A stretch of DNA of 64,000 nucleotides from UBA6265 sp964526965 (GTDB taxonomy: Bacteria; Chloroflexota; Chloroflexia; Thermomicrobiales; UBA6265). A program made the translations under genes and the position numbers. The stretch is from the NCBI GenBank assembly GCA_964526965.1, contig CAZGML010000002.1, positions 74,368 to 138,367 of the forward strand, given 5' to 3'. Below the pieces are notes generated by a model that saw only the letters and a program-made list of their open reading frames with translations, was not told the origin of the DNA and searched no databases. Positions 11,481-20,198 of the stretch are shown here, piece after piece (the first letter of the stretch is position 1; every line of letters starts with the position of its first letter).

Positions 11481-11521
11481 AAAGGAGCCCGAACGGATTC
11501 AATCCGTTCGGGCTCCTTTTG
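11481..11521. terminator. Rho-independent terminator, probably bidirectional
   Basis: A perfect 14-bp stem (11484-11497 with 11503-11516, GGAGCCCGAACGGA) with a 5-base loop is followed by TTTT and preceded by AAAA. It ends the giant surface gene and may also serve the reverse-strand small gene. Confidence 0.93.
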
Positions 11522-11550
11522 CTATCTCAGTCTATAAATGAGTAGCTGGG

Positions 11551-11763
11551 CTAGTTAGAGTTGTCGATTACGAACGAAACCGGGGTGGATTGTGGCGTAG
11601 CCGCCGGAGTTGCGATGGGGGTAGGGGTTACCGGCTCACGTGGTTCGGAAAAATCTCCCAAAATTCCCCAAATGACGCCAGCAATTGAAAGAGGTACCAC
11701 GAGGACGACGAGCAGGAGAATGTCACGGGCGCCCTGGCTTTTGGGCAGAAATCTTTTAAGCAT
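11551..11763 (-). CDS. Small single-pass membrane protein
   Basis: This 70-residue protein starts at the reverse-strand ATG at 11763 (MLKRFLPKSQGARD). It has one strong membrane segment (ILLLVVLVVPLSIAGVIWGIL, residues about 15-35) and a Pro/Thr-rich tail (TPTPIATPAATPQSTP), a linker style seen in several secreted proteins here. The basic N-terminus suggests that the tail faces outward. A longer frame extends upstream but overlaps the divergent glycosylase gene and lacks a ribosome-binding site. I do not recognise a family. Confidence 0.55.
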   Translation of the reverse strand: MLKRFLPKSQGARDILLLVVLVVPLSIAGVIWGILGDFSEPREPVTPTPIATPAATPQSTPVSFVIDNSN

Positions 11764-11842
11764 GGATCTTGAAAACCTCTGGTGAATTCGATCGTTGCGC
11801 CGTACCCTGTTCGCAGAAGCGGGAAACTTCCGGAGAGTTGGC

Positions 11843-12427
11843 ATGGGCGATGATACTACGGGTGGTCCCGTAAAGGGGCCAGATGGCAAGCTGCGCTGCC
11901 CCTGGGCAGCGGCTACTGAAGAGTATATGGCGTATCACGATACCGAGTGGGGGATACCTGTGCATGATGAGCGTGGACTCTACGAACGCATCATGCTGGA
12001 GGCGTTTCAGAGCGGCCTCAGTTGGCTCACGATCCTGCGCAAACGGGAGGGTATTCGCGACGCCTTTCGTCATTTCGATCCGGCCGCTGTGGCCGGGTTC
12101 GATGAAACCGAAATCGAACGCCTGATGCAAGACTCCCGAATCATCCGCAATCGGCAGAAAATACGTGCGGCCATCACCAACGCCAGGGCCACGCTCGCCC
12201 TCCGTGATCATGGTGGATTAAGCGCGCTGGTCTGGAGCTTTGAGCCAGAGCCCGGGCCAATACCCGCAACTGTGCACGACGTTCCGGCAATCACCCCGGA
12301 ATCGACTGCGCTGGCAAAAACCTTGAAACAGGCGGGATTTGTTTTCGTGGGGCCCACTACCGCCTACGCAGCCATGCAGGCAATCGGCATGGTGAACGAC
12401 CATCTTGAAAATTGCCATGCCCGTTGA
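11843..12427 (+). CDS. tag: DNA-3-methyladenine glycosylase I
   Basis: This 194-residue protein of the HhH-GPD superfamily excises 3-methyladenine from alkylated DNA. Typical Tag motifs are RCPWA (zinc-binding Cys), YHDTEWGIPVHD, FQSGLSWLTILRKREGIR with the Glu that contacts the base, and DSRIIRNRQKI. FVGPTTAYAAMQAIGMVNDH near the end carries the C-terminal His, followed by the Cys and His of ENCH that complete the zinc site. The ATG at 11843 has GGAGAG five bases upstream, better than the start 48 bases earlier. Confidence 0.95.
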   Translation: MGDDTTGGPVKGPDGKLRCPWAAATEEYMAYHDTEWGIPVHDERGLYERIMLEAFQSGLSWLTILRKREGIRDAFRHFDPAAVAGFDETEIERLMQDSRIIRNRQKIRAAITNARATLALRDHGGLSALVWSFEPEPGPIPATVHDVPAITPESTALAKTLKQAGFVFVGPTTAYAAMQAIGMVNDHLENCHAR

Positions 12428-12514
12428 TGGAACTATCCGGTGTCAATTGTCGTATTACAATGTGTAAGTCAGTTTCAGACTACGTTCTATCATTACATTC
12501 ATCGGAGACGGACT

Positions 12515-13612
12515 ATGTACAAATGGAGACTGCATCGGCTTCTTGCCATTTTGCTGCCGTTGCTGCTCATCACCAGCACACTCGTTACACCGTACGCCGA
12601 AGCGGCGGAAAGCCACGCGTACCAAACCAACCAAAGTTCGGAAATCAGCCGGACGCTTGCGGAAATAAGCCGTGCCGAGCGCAATGAAGACTGGCACCTG
12701 CTGTATGACCTCATGTTGCCGGAAGCGCGGATGGAGATATCCCGCACGGCGTTCGTGAACTGGTGGCCGACCTACGGACCCGCCGCGCCTGCGGATGTGC
12801 TGAAGATCGAAAACCTCGAGTTCGCCGACATCACCTACGAGCTCACCGATACTGATTTCGGCAACGTCGCGTTCGCTACCTACAGCTATCACGATGTTGA
12901 GGGAAACAGAGTCGAGCGCACAGCCCAGTTGGCAGAGATCGGCGGTGTATGGCGATGGATGCCGCAGATTACACCGGAGGATCTCCCCGGGATCAAGGAT
13001 CATAGCGGCTTCACCGTTAACTTCACTTCGGGATATACGACCGAGGTCTACCAGGAACTTGATACCTTCTGGGCGCAAATCTTCAGCGACTGGGGAATCG
13101 AATATCGTTCACCGGTAGATATGGTCGGCGTGCGCGTCGAGGGGACCCCCACCGATTGTGGGCCTCTTGAAAACATCGAGATGATTTTCGCGCATTACTG
13201 CACGCTGGATGAAACGATCTATTTCAATCCGGAAATGCGCGACCTTGTTGTGGAGAACTTCGGGCAGCCCGCCTGGGATATGGTGATGGCGCACGAATGG
13301 GCGCATCACATCCAGAATATTTCTGGTATGTATGTCACCAAGAGCCCGGAGCTGTTTGGTGGCCACTACTCGATCGAACATGAGTTGATGGCTGACTGCC
13401 TTTCCGCAACCTTCATGCAGGGCGCCACGGTGCGTGGGACCTATGACATGCGCTCGATTCGCGAGATGGACCAGATGATCGAGCTCTTCGGCGATGCATC
13501 TGGCACAAACTGGGATGATGTTACCGCCCACGGTACTTCGGAACAGCGTCGGGCCGCGTTCCAGACCGGCTTTGATGACGGCCTCCGCGGCTGCAATCTG
13601 CAAGCTCCGTAA
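12515..13612 (+). CDS. Secreted neutral zinc metallopeptidase, YpfJ-like
   Basis: The 365-residue product begins with a signal peptide (MYKWRLHRLLAILLPLLLI, cut near AEA). An alpha+beta region at about residues 40-160 resembles an NTF2/SnoaL-like domain by layout. The C-terminal half matches the YpfJ putative metallopeptidase family: MAHEWAHHIQ is the HExxH zinc motif, IEHELMADC supplies the downstream Glu/Asp ligand, and HGTSEQRRAAFQTGF is the family's C-terminal signature. The ATG at 12515 has CGGAGACGG just upstream. Substrate is unknown. It probably acts on the cell surface. A terminator follows, separating it from the convergent hydrolase gene. Confidence 0.86.
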   Translation: MYKWRLHRLLAILLPLLLITSTLVTPYAEAAESHAYQTNQSSEISRTLAEISRAERNEDWHLLYDLMLPEARMEISRTAFVNWWPTYGPAAPADVLKIENLEFADITYELTDTDFGNVAFATYSYHDVEGNRVERTAQLAEIGGVWRWMPQITPEDLPGIKDHSGFTVNFTSGYTTEVYQELDTFWAQIFSDWGIEYRSPVDMVGVRVEGTPTDCGPLENIEMIFAHYCTLDETIYFNPEMRDLVVENFGQPAWDMVMAHEWAHHIQNISGMYVTKSPELFGGHYSIEHELMADCLSATFMQGATVRGTYDMRSIREMDQMIELFGDASGTNWDDVTAHGTSEQRRAAFQTGFDDGLRGCNLQAP

Positions 13613-13625
13613 CAGCATGATCGCC

Positions 13626-13660
13626 AAAGCGGGCCCGGAATTACTTCCGGGCCCGCTTTC
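13626..13660. terminator. Bidirectional terminator between convergent genes
   Basis: GCGGGCCCGGAA (13629-13640) pairs with TTCCGGGCCCGC (13645-13656) around a TTAC loop. AAA precedes and TTTCGTTT follows. Confidence 0.92.
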
Positions 13661-13670
13661 GTTTGAGCGA

Positions 13671-14630
13671 TTACGGGTTGAAGCGTAAGCCAGTGTGCTG
13701 GTAACCACTGCCGTTGTTCGGCAGATCGTACCCGCTAATGGCGAGGCTGCCCGAGAACGGTACAGAAACGCGGTTCCAGTTGCCGCCATCCGACGTCTGC
13801 CAAACGGCGATGTGCACGTGTGGAGTACTGGCGTAGCCAGCTTCTCCCGGACCGGAGATGTACCCGAGCGGTTGACCCTGGGAAAGGAAGTCTCCCTCGC
13901 CAATAGAGCTATCGAACACGACATGGAACAGCGCCACTGAATAGCCGTTGCCCATATCGATACTGATGCCACCGCTGGATGGATCAAGCCAGCGCACGGT
14001 ACCGGTGACCGGTGAGTAAACTGTGGCTCCGGCAGTGTTGCCGGTTGTGCTCACGAGATCGAGTGAATCGCGGTACTGCCAGAGATCGGAGTTGTTCTGA
14101 TGGCTACTTCCGTTGTAGCCCTGCAGAATCTCCCACTCTCCGCCGGCCACCGGCCAAACAATGCCTCCGCCCGGTTCCGGCGCAGGTGCAGCGGGCTCTT
14201 CGGTTGGTTGAGGCTCCGGTTCCGGAGCAGGCGCTACGGGCTCTTCCGTCGGCTGTGGCTCCGGTTCGGGCTCAGGAGCTACTGGCACCTCTGTAGGTAC
14301 GGGATCGGGCACCGTCGGGGCCACGGGCTCTGCCGGTGGAGCTGCACTCTCGCCATCCTGGAACGAGAGGTAATCCATATATACCCAGCCGATGTAATCA
14401 CTATAGAAAACCGAAATAAACCCGTTACTCGTTTCGCCGTGGATTTCGACCACATCACCGGCGTGAAGTTCGCCAATGATCGGCTTGTCCGTCGATGGCT
14501 CGGAGCGAACGAAAACCTGCTCGGTTGCAACTGCGGTTTCACCGACAGTCTGGGCTGAAGCAGGCAGGGAAGCCACCGTGAACAGGCCAAGAAATACCAG
14601 GCCCAGGCGCAAGGCGCGAAGACGATACAT
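13671..14630 (-). CDS. Secreted SH3b-M23 (LytM-like) cell-wall protein
   Basis: This 319-residue protein starts at the reverse ATG at 14630, with GGAGGG upstream. It has a signal peptide ending near ASAQ and an SH3b domain (about residues 30-95: VFVRSEPSTDKPIIGEL, GWVYMDYL). A long Pro/Glu-rich spacer with two copies of EPEPQPTEEP follows, then a C-terminal LytM/M23-type domain (GATVYSPVTGTVRWLD, ALFHV, STPHVHIAVW). The last motif gives the HxH zinc ligand. The usual HxGxD motif is not standard: the Asp in DSLDL is preceded by Arg, and the nearest His lies 14 residues upstream. It may be a variant peptidase or a non-catalytic activator. Confidence 0.83.
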   Translation of the reverse strand: MYRLRALRLGLVFLGLFTVASLPASAQTVGETAVATEQVFVRSEPSTDKPIIGELHAGDVVEIHGETSNGFISVFYSDYIGWVYMDYLSFQDGESAAPPAEPVAPTVPDPVPTEVPVAPEPEPEPQPTEEPVAPAPEPEPQPTEEPAAPAPEPGGGIVWPVAGGEWEILQGYNGSSHQNNSDLWQYRDSLDLVSTTGNTAGATVYSPVTGTVRWLDPSSGGISIDMGNGYSVALFHVVFDSSIGEGDFLSQGQPLGYISGPGEAGYASTPHVHIAVWQTSDGGNWNRVSVPFSGSLAISGYDLPNNGSGYQHTGLRFNP

Positions 14631-14840
14631 GAACAAATTCCCTCCAAAGTGCGGGATAGCTGAAGTGTGCAAGCACACGGGAGCCACCCGGGAGTATTTA
14701 CCGCCTGCATTTGCGGGGACAGGCGGAATGAGACGAAATAAATCCTGCGCGAGCCAATTCCATCCAGCCATGAATTGATAGGATCGCCCGTTCAGTATCG
14801 TCATGCTGGTGAGAGGGCGTCCAGATGTACGAACGGGATT
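14631..14840 (-). promoter_or_regulatory. Long structured 5' leader of the SH3b-M23 gene
   Basis: On the reverse strand two hairpins lie upstream of the start: CCGCCTG/CAGGCGG around 14701-14726, and GTGTGC/GCACAC just below it at 14666-14679. Further upstream, 14785-14837 holds a two-part element (AGATGTACGAACGGG and CGCCCGTTCAGTATCGTCA, given on the + strand) that recurs upstream of the other SH3b hydrolase at 21369-21424. It could be a shared promoter/operator with a regulatory leader. No known riboswitch class was recognised. The remainder up to 15089 shows only a 10-bp tandem repeat near 15010. Confidence 0.45.
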
Positions 14841-15089
14841 TATTGTTGGCTGGTCATTTACTCAAGAAGTGACAGAGTTATCGGGTTCCCATACTATTGA
14901 AGGACGAGAAAGTGGTTGCCTCGGGTGACGATTATGCAGATGGCACCCCAGACCAGGGTGCCCATTTCCTCTGCCTAAACAATGAAGATTTGGATCTGGA
15001 ATCTATCTGATCCATTCGTATCCATTCGGCCTCAACGTCATTGTTGGGAATGATCGGGATTCGGATGGGTCAGTAAAGTGTATGGAACG

Positions 15090-16352
15090 ATGAGCGAGAA
15101 TTCAGAGTTAAACACCAAACAGCCCTTTGCTGGCTGGAGGATGCTGGTTATCGCGGCGCTCGCGATCTTCTTTACCGGGCCAGCCCAAACATATGGAATC
15201 TCGGTTTTCGTTCAACCAATGTCAGAGGCACTGGATATCTCCCAGTCTCTCTTCTCAACGTTGTATTCCCTCGGTACGTTGGTGAGCGCAATCGTGCTGA
15301 TGCTTGTCGGCCGGGTGCTGGATCGCATCGGCAGCCGGAAGGTGATGGCAGCAGCTGCGCTCGCCATGGGTGCCGCACTCTTCTTGCTCAGCATGGTGAA
15401 TGCGGTGGTGCCACTCTTCCTCGGGTTCGCATTGCTTCGCTCGTCTGGCCAGGGCGTTCTCTCCCTGGGTGCTCGTACCCTCGTGCCGATGTGGTTCCAC
15501 TCCCGGGCGGGCCGGGCGTTTAGTGTTGTTACCCTGGCCGCGATGGGTAGTCAGGCGGCGATCCCGATATTCAGCAACTTCCTGGTAGAGTCGTTCGGCT
15601 GGCGAGAAGCGTTCCGCATTAATGCGTTTATTATCTGGCTCGTTATTTTTCCGATCATCTGGTTCCTCGTGCGTGATCGTCCAGAAGATCTTGGCCAGTA
15701 TCCGGATGGCATAAAACCGGAGGTCGTTGAAGGGCAGGATCCACCATCGTCCACTGGTCTCAGCCTGAAAGAGGCCTCAAGAACGTTCACGTTCTGGGCA
15801 CTGCTTGGCGCATCGCTGGTTCCATCGTTGGTCGTAACAGGGCTTGCCTTTAATCAGGTGACGATCCTGACGGAACGAGGTCTCCCCAATTCGCTCGCCG
15901 CGAGTTCTTTCGCATTCGAGGCGGCAGTAGCATTGCCCGTAGCAGCACTGGCTGGCTGGATGTCTGACCGTTTCCCGGTGAGCCGGGTCCTCGTGCTTGG
16001 ACAGGTACTGATGCTGGCCGCGATGGGGGTCCTGCTAATTGCTGATAACACGCTCACTGTAATGCTCTACGCTGCGCTGCGTGGTGCTTCCGGCGGGATG
16101 TGGATGGTGGGCGCCGATACCGCCTGGCCTAGTTACTTTGGTCGCAAGCACCTGGGCAGTATTCGCAGCGTGGGTGTGGCTGTTGGTGTTGCTGGTGCGG
16201 CTATTGGACCAATCCCGTTTGGCATATCGTTCGACTTGCTGGGTGGCTATAACGCCGCGATTCTTGCGTTGGCACCGTTGCCACTCCTGGCGGGGTTGGC
16301 TGTATCCCGTTCCCGACCAATGGTTCCTTCGAACCAGTCAACGGATTCCTGA
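15090..16352 (+). CDS. MFS transporter (oxalate/formate antiporter-like group)
   Basis: The 420-residue membrane protein has about 12 hydrophobic segments. The conserved loop between helices 2 and 3 reads VGRVLDRIGSRKVM. The end of the N-terminal half carries VRDRPEDLGQYPDG, typical of the monocarboxylate/oxalate-formate-like MFS branch. It starts MSENSELNTKQPFAGWRML; a GTG 12 bases earlier is an alternative, and neither has a strong ribosome-binding site. It is followed after 11 bases by a glycosyltransferase gene, probably co-transcribed. The substrate cannot be told from sequence alone. Confidence 0.85.
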   Translation: MSENSELNTKQPFAGWRMLVIAALAIFFTGPAQTYGISVFVQPMSEALDISQSLFSTLYSLGTLVSAIVLMLVGRVLDRIGSRKVMAAAALAMGAALFLLSMVNAVVPLFLGFALLRSSGQGVLSLGARTLVPMWFHSRAGRAFSVVTLAAMGSQAAIPIFSNFLVESFGWREAFRINAFIIWLVIFPIIWFLVRDRPEDLGQYPDGIKPEVVEGQDPPSSTGLSLKEASRTFTFWALLGASLVPSLVVTGLAFNQVTILTERGLPNSLAASSFAFEAAVALPVAALAGWMSDRFPVSRVLVLGQVLMLAAMGVLLIADNTLTVMLYAALRGASGGMWMVGADTAWPSYFGRKHLGSIRSVGVAVGVAGAAIGPIPFGISFDLLGGYNAAILALAPLPLLAGLAVSRSRPMVPSNQSTDS

Positions 16353-16363
16353 CGAGTAACGAC

Positions 16364-17587
16364 ATGAGACGAGATCTTCCAACCGAGACTGCGCTAAAGG
16401 AACTCCACGCCCGTCGAGATGCTGCCCTGGCGCGTATTTCCGGGCGCAATCTACCCCGATCAGAAGGAGCCGGCATCGTGATGGTTGCAGGTGGATTGCG
16501 CCATTTCGCAAGCGCGTGGGTGAATATCTGCTGGTTGCAGGACGTCGTCCAAACGCAGCTGCCGTTTCAGGTTTGGCATCTCGGTGATACCGAACTCAAT
16601 CAAACAATGAAAGAACTGTTGCGCTCGCGTGATGTTCAGTTGATCGATGCGTTCGCGGTCCGGGAGCGGCATCCGGTTCGTACTCTGGGCGGCTGGGAGT
16701 GCAAGCCATACGCGTTGCTGCACTGCGGCTTTCGTCACGCGATCCTGCTCGATGCCGATGCAATGCCGCTCGTGGATCCGGCCGAGTGGCTCGAGTGGCC
16801 AGAGTATGGCGAGACAGGTGTCATCCTGTGGCCGGATAATCAGTCCCATCTTCCTGAATCTCCGGTGTGGCGTCTCTTTGACGTGCCATACAGGGAGGAA
16901 CTGGAGATTGAAAGTGGGCAACTCGTGGTCGATACGCAGCGGTGCTGGCGCGCCCTCAACCTCGCCATGCATTACTGCGAGTGGAGCGATATTTACTTCC
17001 AGTACGTGTACGGCGATAAAGAAGCGTTTCATTTCGCCTGGCGGTTTCTGGAGCAGCCGTACTCCATCCCGGAGGGGCGGCCGGATATCGTGTACTGCGA
17101 GCGAGATACGCCGTTTGGCCGGCGCAGAATGACGCTCGCCCTGGAGCAGAACAGCTTTGATGGCACCCCGGTGGTGCAGCATCGAACTGGTGGCAAGTGG
17201 GCAGCTTTTGGTGAGAACCCTATCGGAAGTCGGTCGGACATCGACGCCTTCGCCCAGCGTGCGTTGCAACACCTGCGGGAGAAGTGGGACGGTCGCCTTT
17301 CAGCCCCAGCCCAATCACAGGTGAATTTCAACCCCGCTTCTCTCTGTGCTCCAGTGCGCGCTCGACTCACGGAACTGGGTCACGAGGAGCACATTCTTAC
17401 CCTGAATCCGGATGGTTCTGTTACGGGTACCGATTCGCCCATCGACTCATGGCACCTGGATGTTTCCGGCACCCTCTCGTTGTGTATGCACGGGGCGCAG
17501 AGCCACTGGCTCCGGCTGAGCGACGGCATTTGGTGTGGCGAGAAAATGGTCTGGGAGAAGTCCCGAACCATCCTCGAAGCCCTTTAG
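16364..17587 (+). CDS. Mnn-like (GT-A fold) glycosyltransferase with extra C-terminal domain
   Basis: The 407-residue protein resembles the alpha-mannosyltransferase group related to fungal Mnn1/Mnn2. GIVMVAGGLRHFASAWV opens the nucleotide-binding fold, GGWECKPYALLHCGFRHAI leads into LLDADAMPLVDP (the DxD metal site), and SGQLVVDTQRCWRAL then GDKEAFHFAWR follow. No signal peptide or membrane segment is visible, so it is likely cytosolic. About 70 residues after the catalytic core (LTLNPDGSVTG ... WCGEKMVW) form a small beta-rich tail that I do not recognise. Donor and acceptor are unknown. It follows the MFS gene by 11 bases. Confidence 0.7.
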   Translation: MRRDLPTETALKELHARRDAALARISGRNLPRSEGAGIVMVAGGLRHFASAWVNICWLQDVVQTQLPFQVWHLGDTELNQTMKELLRSRDVQLIDAFAVRERHPVRTLGGWECKPYALLHCGFRHAILLDADAMPLVDPAEWLEWPEYGETGVILWPDNQSHLPESPVWRLFDVPYREELEIESGQLVVDTQRCWRALNLAMHYCEWSDIYFQYVYGDKEAFHFAWRFLEQPYSIPEGRPDIVYCERDTPFGRRRMTLALEQNSFDGTPVVQHRTGGKWAAFGENPIGSRSDIDAFAQRALQHLREKWDGRLSAPAQSQVNFNPASLCAPVRARLTELGHEEHILTLNPDGSVTGTDSPIDSWHLDVSGTLSLCMHGAQSHWLRLSDGIWCGEKMVWEKSRTILEAL

Positions 17588-17783
17588 CAGGGCCTCCCAG
17601 GCCGGGACGTGCGGCGAGATTCGATCTTGTCGGTAGTGGACATGTTCCCTGATTGCGGGTAAAGTTTGTGACTGTGGTCGGTGAAAACCATCACAATTCC
17701 ATTGCATAAACAAGTTGTATTAAATGAGAAAAGCGACTGGCGCGATACAAATGCGCCTGGCGCCAAGTAGGTTGAGGAAAAAA

Positions 17784-19258
17784 ATGACATTGTAGGGAGC
17801 CGGGAGGACTGGATCGGCAACATCCGCGGGGACTTTCTTTCCGGGCTGGTGGTCGCACTGGCGCTTATCCCGGAGGCGATCGCATTCTCCATCATCGCCG
17901 GAGTGGATCCCAAGGTCGGCCTGTACGCATCGTTCACGATTGCCGTGGTTATCGCGTTTGCCGGCGGCCGGCCTGGCATGATCTCGGCTGCCACTGGCGC
18001 CATGGCGCTGCTCGTTGTCGATCTCGTTAAGGATCACGGTCTCGAGTATCTCCTTGCCGCCACAGTGCTCACCGGTATCATCCAGGTTCTGCTTGGGTTC
18101 GCAAAGGTCGCGAGACACATGCGGTTTGTGTCGACCTCGGTCATGACCGGCTTCGTGAACGCACTTGCTATCCTCATTTTCCTCTCCCAGGTTCCTGAAC
18201 TCGTCGAAGTTACGTGGATTACCTATCCGATGGTGGCGGCCGGGCTGATTATTATTTACGGATTCCCGCTTCTCACCAGGGCTGTTCCGTCCCCACTTGT
18301 GGCCATCCTGCTGCTCACAGGCGTTGCAGTCGGGTTCGACCTGGACGTGCGAATGGTTGGCGACATGGGAGAACTGCCGAACTCGCTGCCCACCTTCCTG
18401 CTACCGGATATCCCGCTGAACCTTGAAACACTTATGATCCTGCTGCCCTATGCGATTCCGCTCGCGATTGTCGGTCTTCTCGAATCGCTGATGACGGCAA
18501 CACTGATTGACGACATCACGGATACACCAAGTAACAAGAACCGGGAAACTTCCGGCCAGGGGATCGCCAACATCGTCACCGGATTCTTCGGTGGTATGGC
18601 TGGCTGCGCCATGATCGGCCAGTCGGTCATCAACGTGCGTTCTGGTGGTCGAGGCCGCCTCTCCACATTCATTGCTGGTGTTGTGCTGCTGATTCTCGTT
18701 GTTGGTTTGGGAGATTGGGTTGGCCGCATCCCGATGCCGGCACTCGTTGCTGTGATGATCATGGTCTCGATCGGTACGTTTAGCTGGCGGTCGCTTTTAA
18801 ACCTGCGCACATACCCGCGTACTTCCAGCGTGGTAATGCTCTCTACCGTTGCGGTGGTTGTGGCCACGGATAACCTCGCCTACGGTGTGTTGGTGGGCGT
18901 GCTGTTGAGCGGTATCTTCTTCGCCTGGAAGATCAGCCAGTTGTTCCGTGTCACCTCTGAAATTACGCCAGATGGTCGTACGCGCAAGTACACCGTCACC
19001 GGGCAGGTCTTCTTCGCCTCAGCGGATTCGTTTGCCGACGCGTTCGACTTCTCCGAGGCACTGGAGTCGGTAACAATCGATGTCTCGCGCGCTCACTTCT
19101 GGGATATCTCCGCGGTGGAAGCGCTGGATAAGGTCGTGCTCAAGTTCCGACGTGACGCCACTGAAATCGATATCGTTGGCCTCAGCGAGGCCAATGCCAC
19201 GATGGTGGGCCGCTATGGCAACGAATCGGCGATAATGGACCTGAGACCAACCGATTAA
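17784..19258 (+). CDS. SulP-family anion transporter with STAS domain (apparent start-proximal frameshift)
   Basis: A SulP sulfate/bicarbonate-type transporter of about 490 residues. The core reads DFLSGLVVALALIPEAIAFS, then GLYASF and RPGMISAATGAMA. About ten membrane segments are followed by a cytosolic STAS domain (SVTIDVSRAHFWDISAVEAL). The main frame has no ATG, GTG or TTG before GTG 17849, which lies inside the first conserved helix. The ATG at 17784 with GAGG upstream is in another frame and hits TAG after three codons. One extra base before that TAG would join them. Either a base is missing (mutation or assembly) or translation starts at a rare ATT (17789). The partner universal stress gene follows after 20 bases. 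Confidence 0.85.
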
Positions 19259-19278
19259 TCGCGCAAGAGAGGTCCACC

Positions 19279-20127
19279 ATGAAGATATACGCCTACGTTG
19301 ATCGATCCCCGTTCGCTGAATCCGTATGGAAACACGCTGCCTGGGTATCGAAGCAGCTGGATTTTCCCGTCGAAATTGTCCACGTGCTCGATCAACCGAC
19401 GACTACAACCCGCGACTATAGTGGCTACCTCTGGTTGGATAATCCGCAATCAGCAATGGAAGAGCGCGTGCGACTCGACCAGCTTCAGAACCAGGTGCTT
19501 GTAAGCGAGGGGCGCCAGCTCCTGGATTCCATTGCCGACTCCGTGCGAGCGGAAGGTGTTTCCCAGGTATCACAGCGCCTCTACCAGGGTACGTTGCTGG
19601 ATCACCTGAAAGAATATGCAAACGAGAACCTGGTAGCCGTTATCGGCAAGCGCGGTGAGGGTGCGAATCAGGATTCACAGCATCTCGGCCGCAACGTGGA
19701 GCGACTCGTGCGCAGTGCGCATCGTCCGATTCTGATGGTTGGCCCGGAGTTCGCACCAGTGGAGCGGGCAACCATTGCATGGGACGGCGGCAAGAGCGCT
19801 GGCAAGGCTGTCAATCTTCTCGCGTCCCGGCCACTCTTGCATGGAATTCCTACCACGCTTCTGTACGTCACCGAGGACGCATCGTCCCGGCGTCCACCTT
19901 CGCTCACGGATGCCCTGGAGCACCTCAACGCATCTGGAATGGAAGTTTCCATTTCGGGCCGCTCCGGCGAGGTTGTGGATGAAATCCTTAAATCCGTTGA
20001 GGAGGAAGACTCCCAACTGCTCGTGATGGGCGCGTACGGGCACTCGCGCATCCGCCAACTGGTTATCGGGAGTACGACCACGGAAATCCTGATGCGATCC
20101 GAGACGTCGGTACTCGTATTCCACTAG
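19279..20127 (+). CDS. Tandem universal stress protein (two UspA domains)
   Basis: The 282-residue cytosolic protein has two Usp folds. The first (MKIYAYVDRSPFAESVWKHA ... VAVIGKRGE ... ERLVRSAHRPILMVG) is weaker. The second (about residues 155-282) ends with MGAYGHSRIRQLVIGSTT, the G-x2-G-x9-G-S/T ATP-binding pattern. The ATG follows GAGAGGTCC. It sits 20 bases after the SulP gene, a common pairing in which the Usp protein is thought to regulate or sense conditions for the transporter; that role is inferred. Confidence 0.9.
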   Translation: MKIYAYVDRSPFAESVWKHAAWVSKQLDFPVEIVHVLDQPTTTTRDYSGYLWLDNPQSAMEERVRLDQLQNQVLVSEGRQLLDSIADSVRAEGVSQVSQRLYQGTLLDHLKEYANENLVAVIGKRGEGANQDSQHLGRNVERLVRSAHRPILMVGPEFAPVERATIAWDGGKSAGKAVNLLASRPLLHGIPTTLLYVTEDASSRRPPSLTDALEHLNASGMEVSISGRSGEVVDEILKSVEEEDSQLLVMGAYGHSRIRQLVIGSTTTEILMRSETSVLVFH

Positions 20128-20141
20128 CGTGCATTAAGAAT

Positions 20142-20176
20142 GAAAGCCGGGATCAAATGTTTGATCCCGGCTTTCC
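20142..20176. terminator. Bidirectional terminator
   Basis: A perfect 16-bp inverted repeat, GAAAGCCGGGATCAAA (20142-20157) with TTTGATCCCGGCTTTC (20160-20175), separates the convergent Usp and NlpC/P60 genes. Confidence 0.92.
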
Positions 20177-20198
20177 TGTGTATTGATAGAGGACAGGT

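Noticed and set aside
14717..14735. 17-base match GACAGGCGGAATGAGAC also at 21768-21784
   Set aside because: The copies lie in different contexts (reverse leader and forward start region); a match of this length can arise by chance in 64 kb.
14631..14760. Known cyclic-di-AMP (ydaO-type) riboswitch
   Set aside because: Only small parts (CAGCTA near the ribosome-binding site) resemble the consensus; the GGGGTGAAT-type core was not found.
17849..19258. GTG at 17849 as the true SulP start
   Set aside because: It falls inside the first conserved helix and would remove the DWIGNIRGDFLSG segment that is clearly coding upstream.
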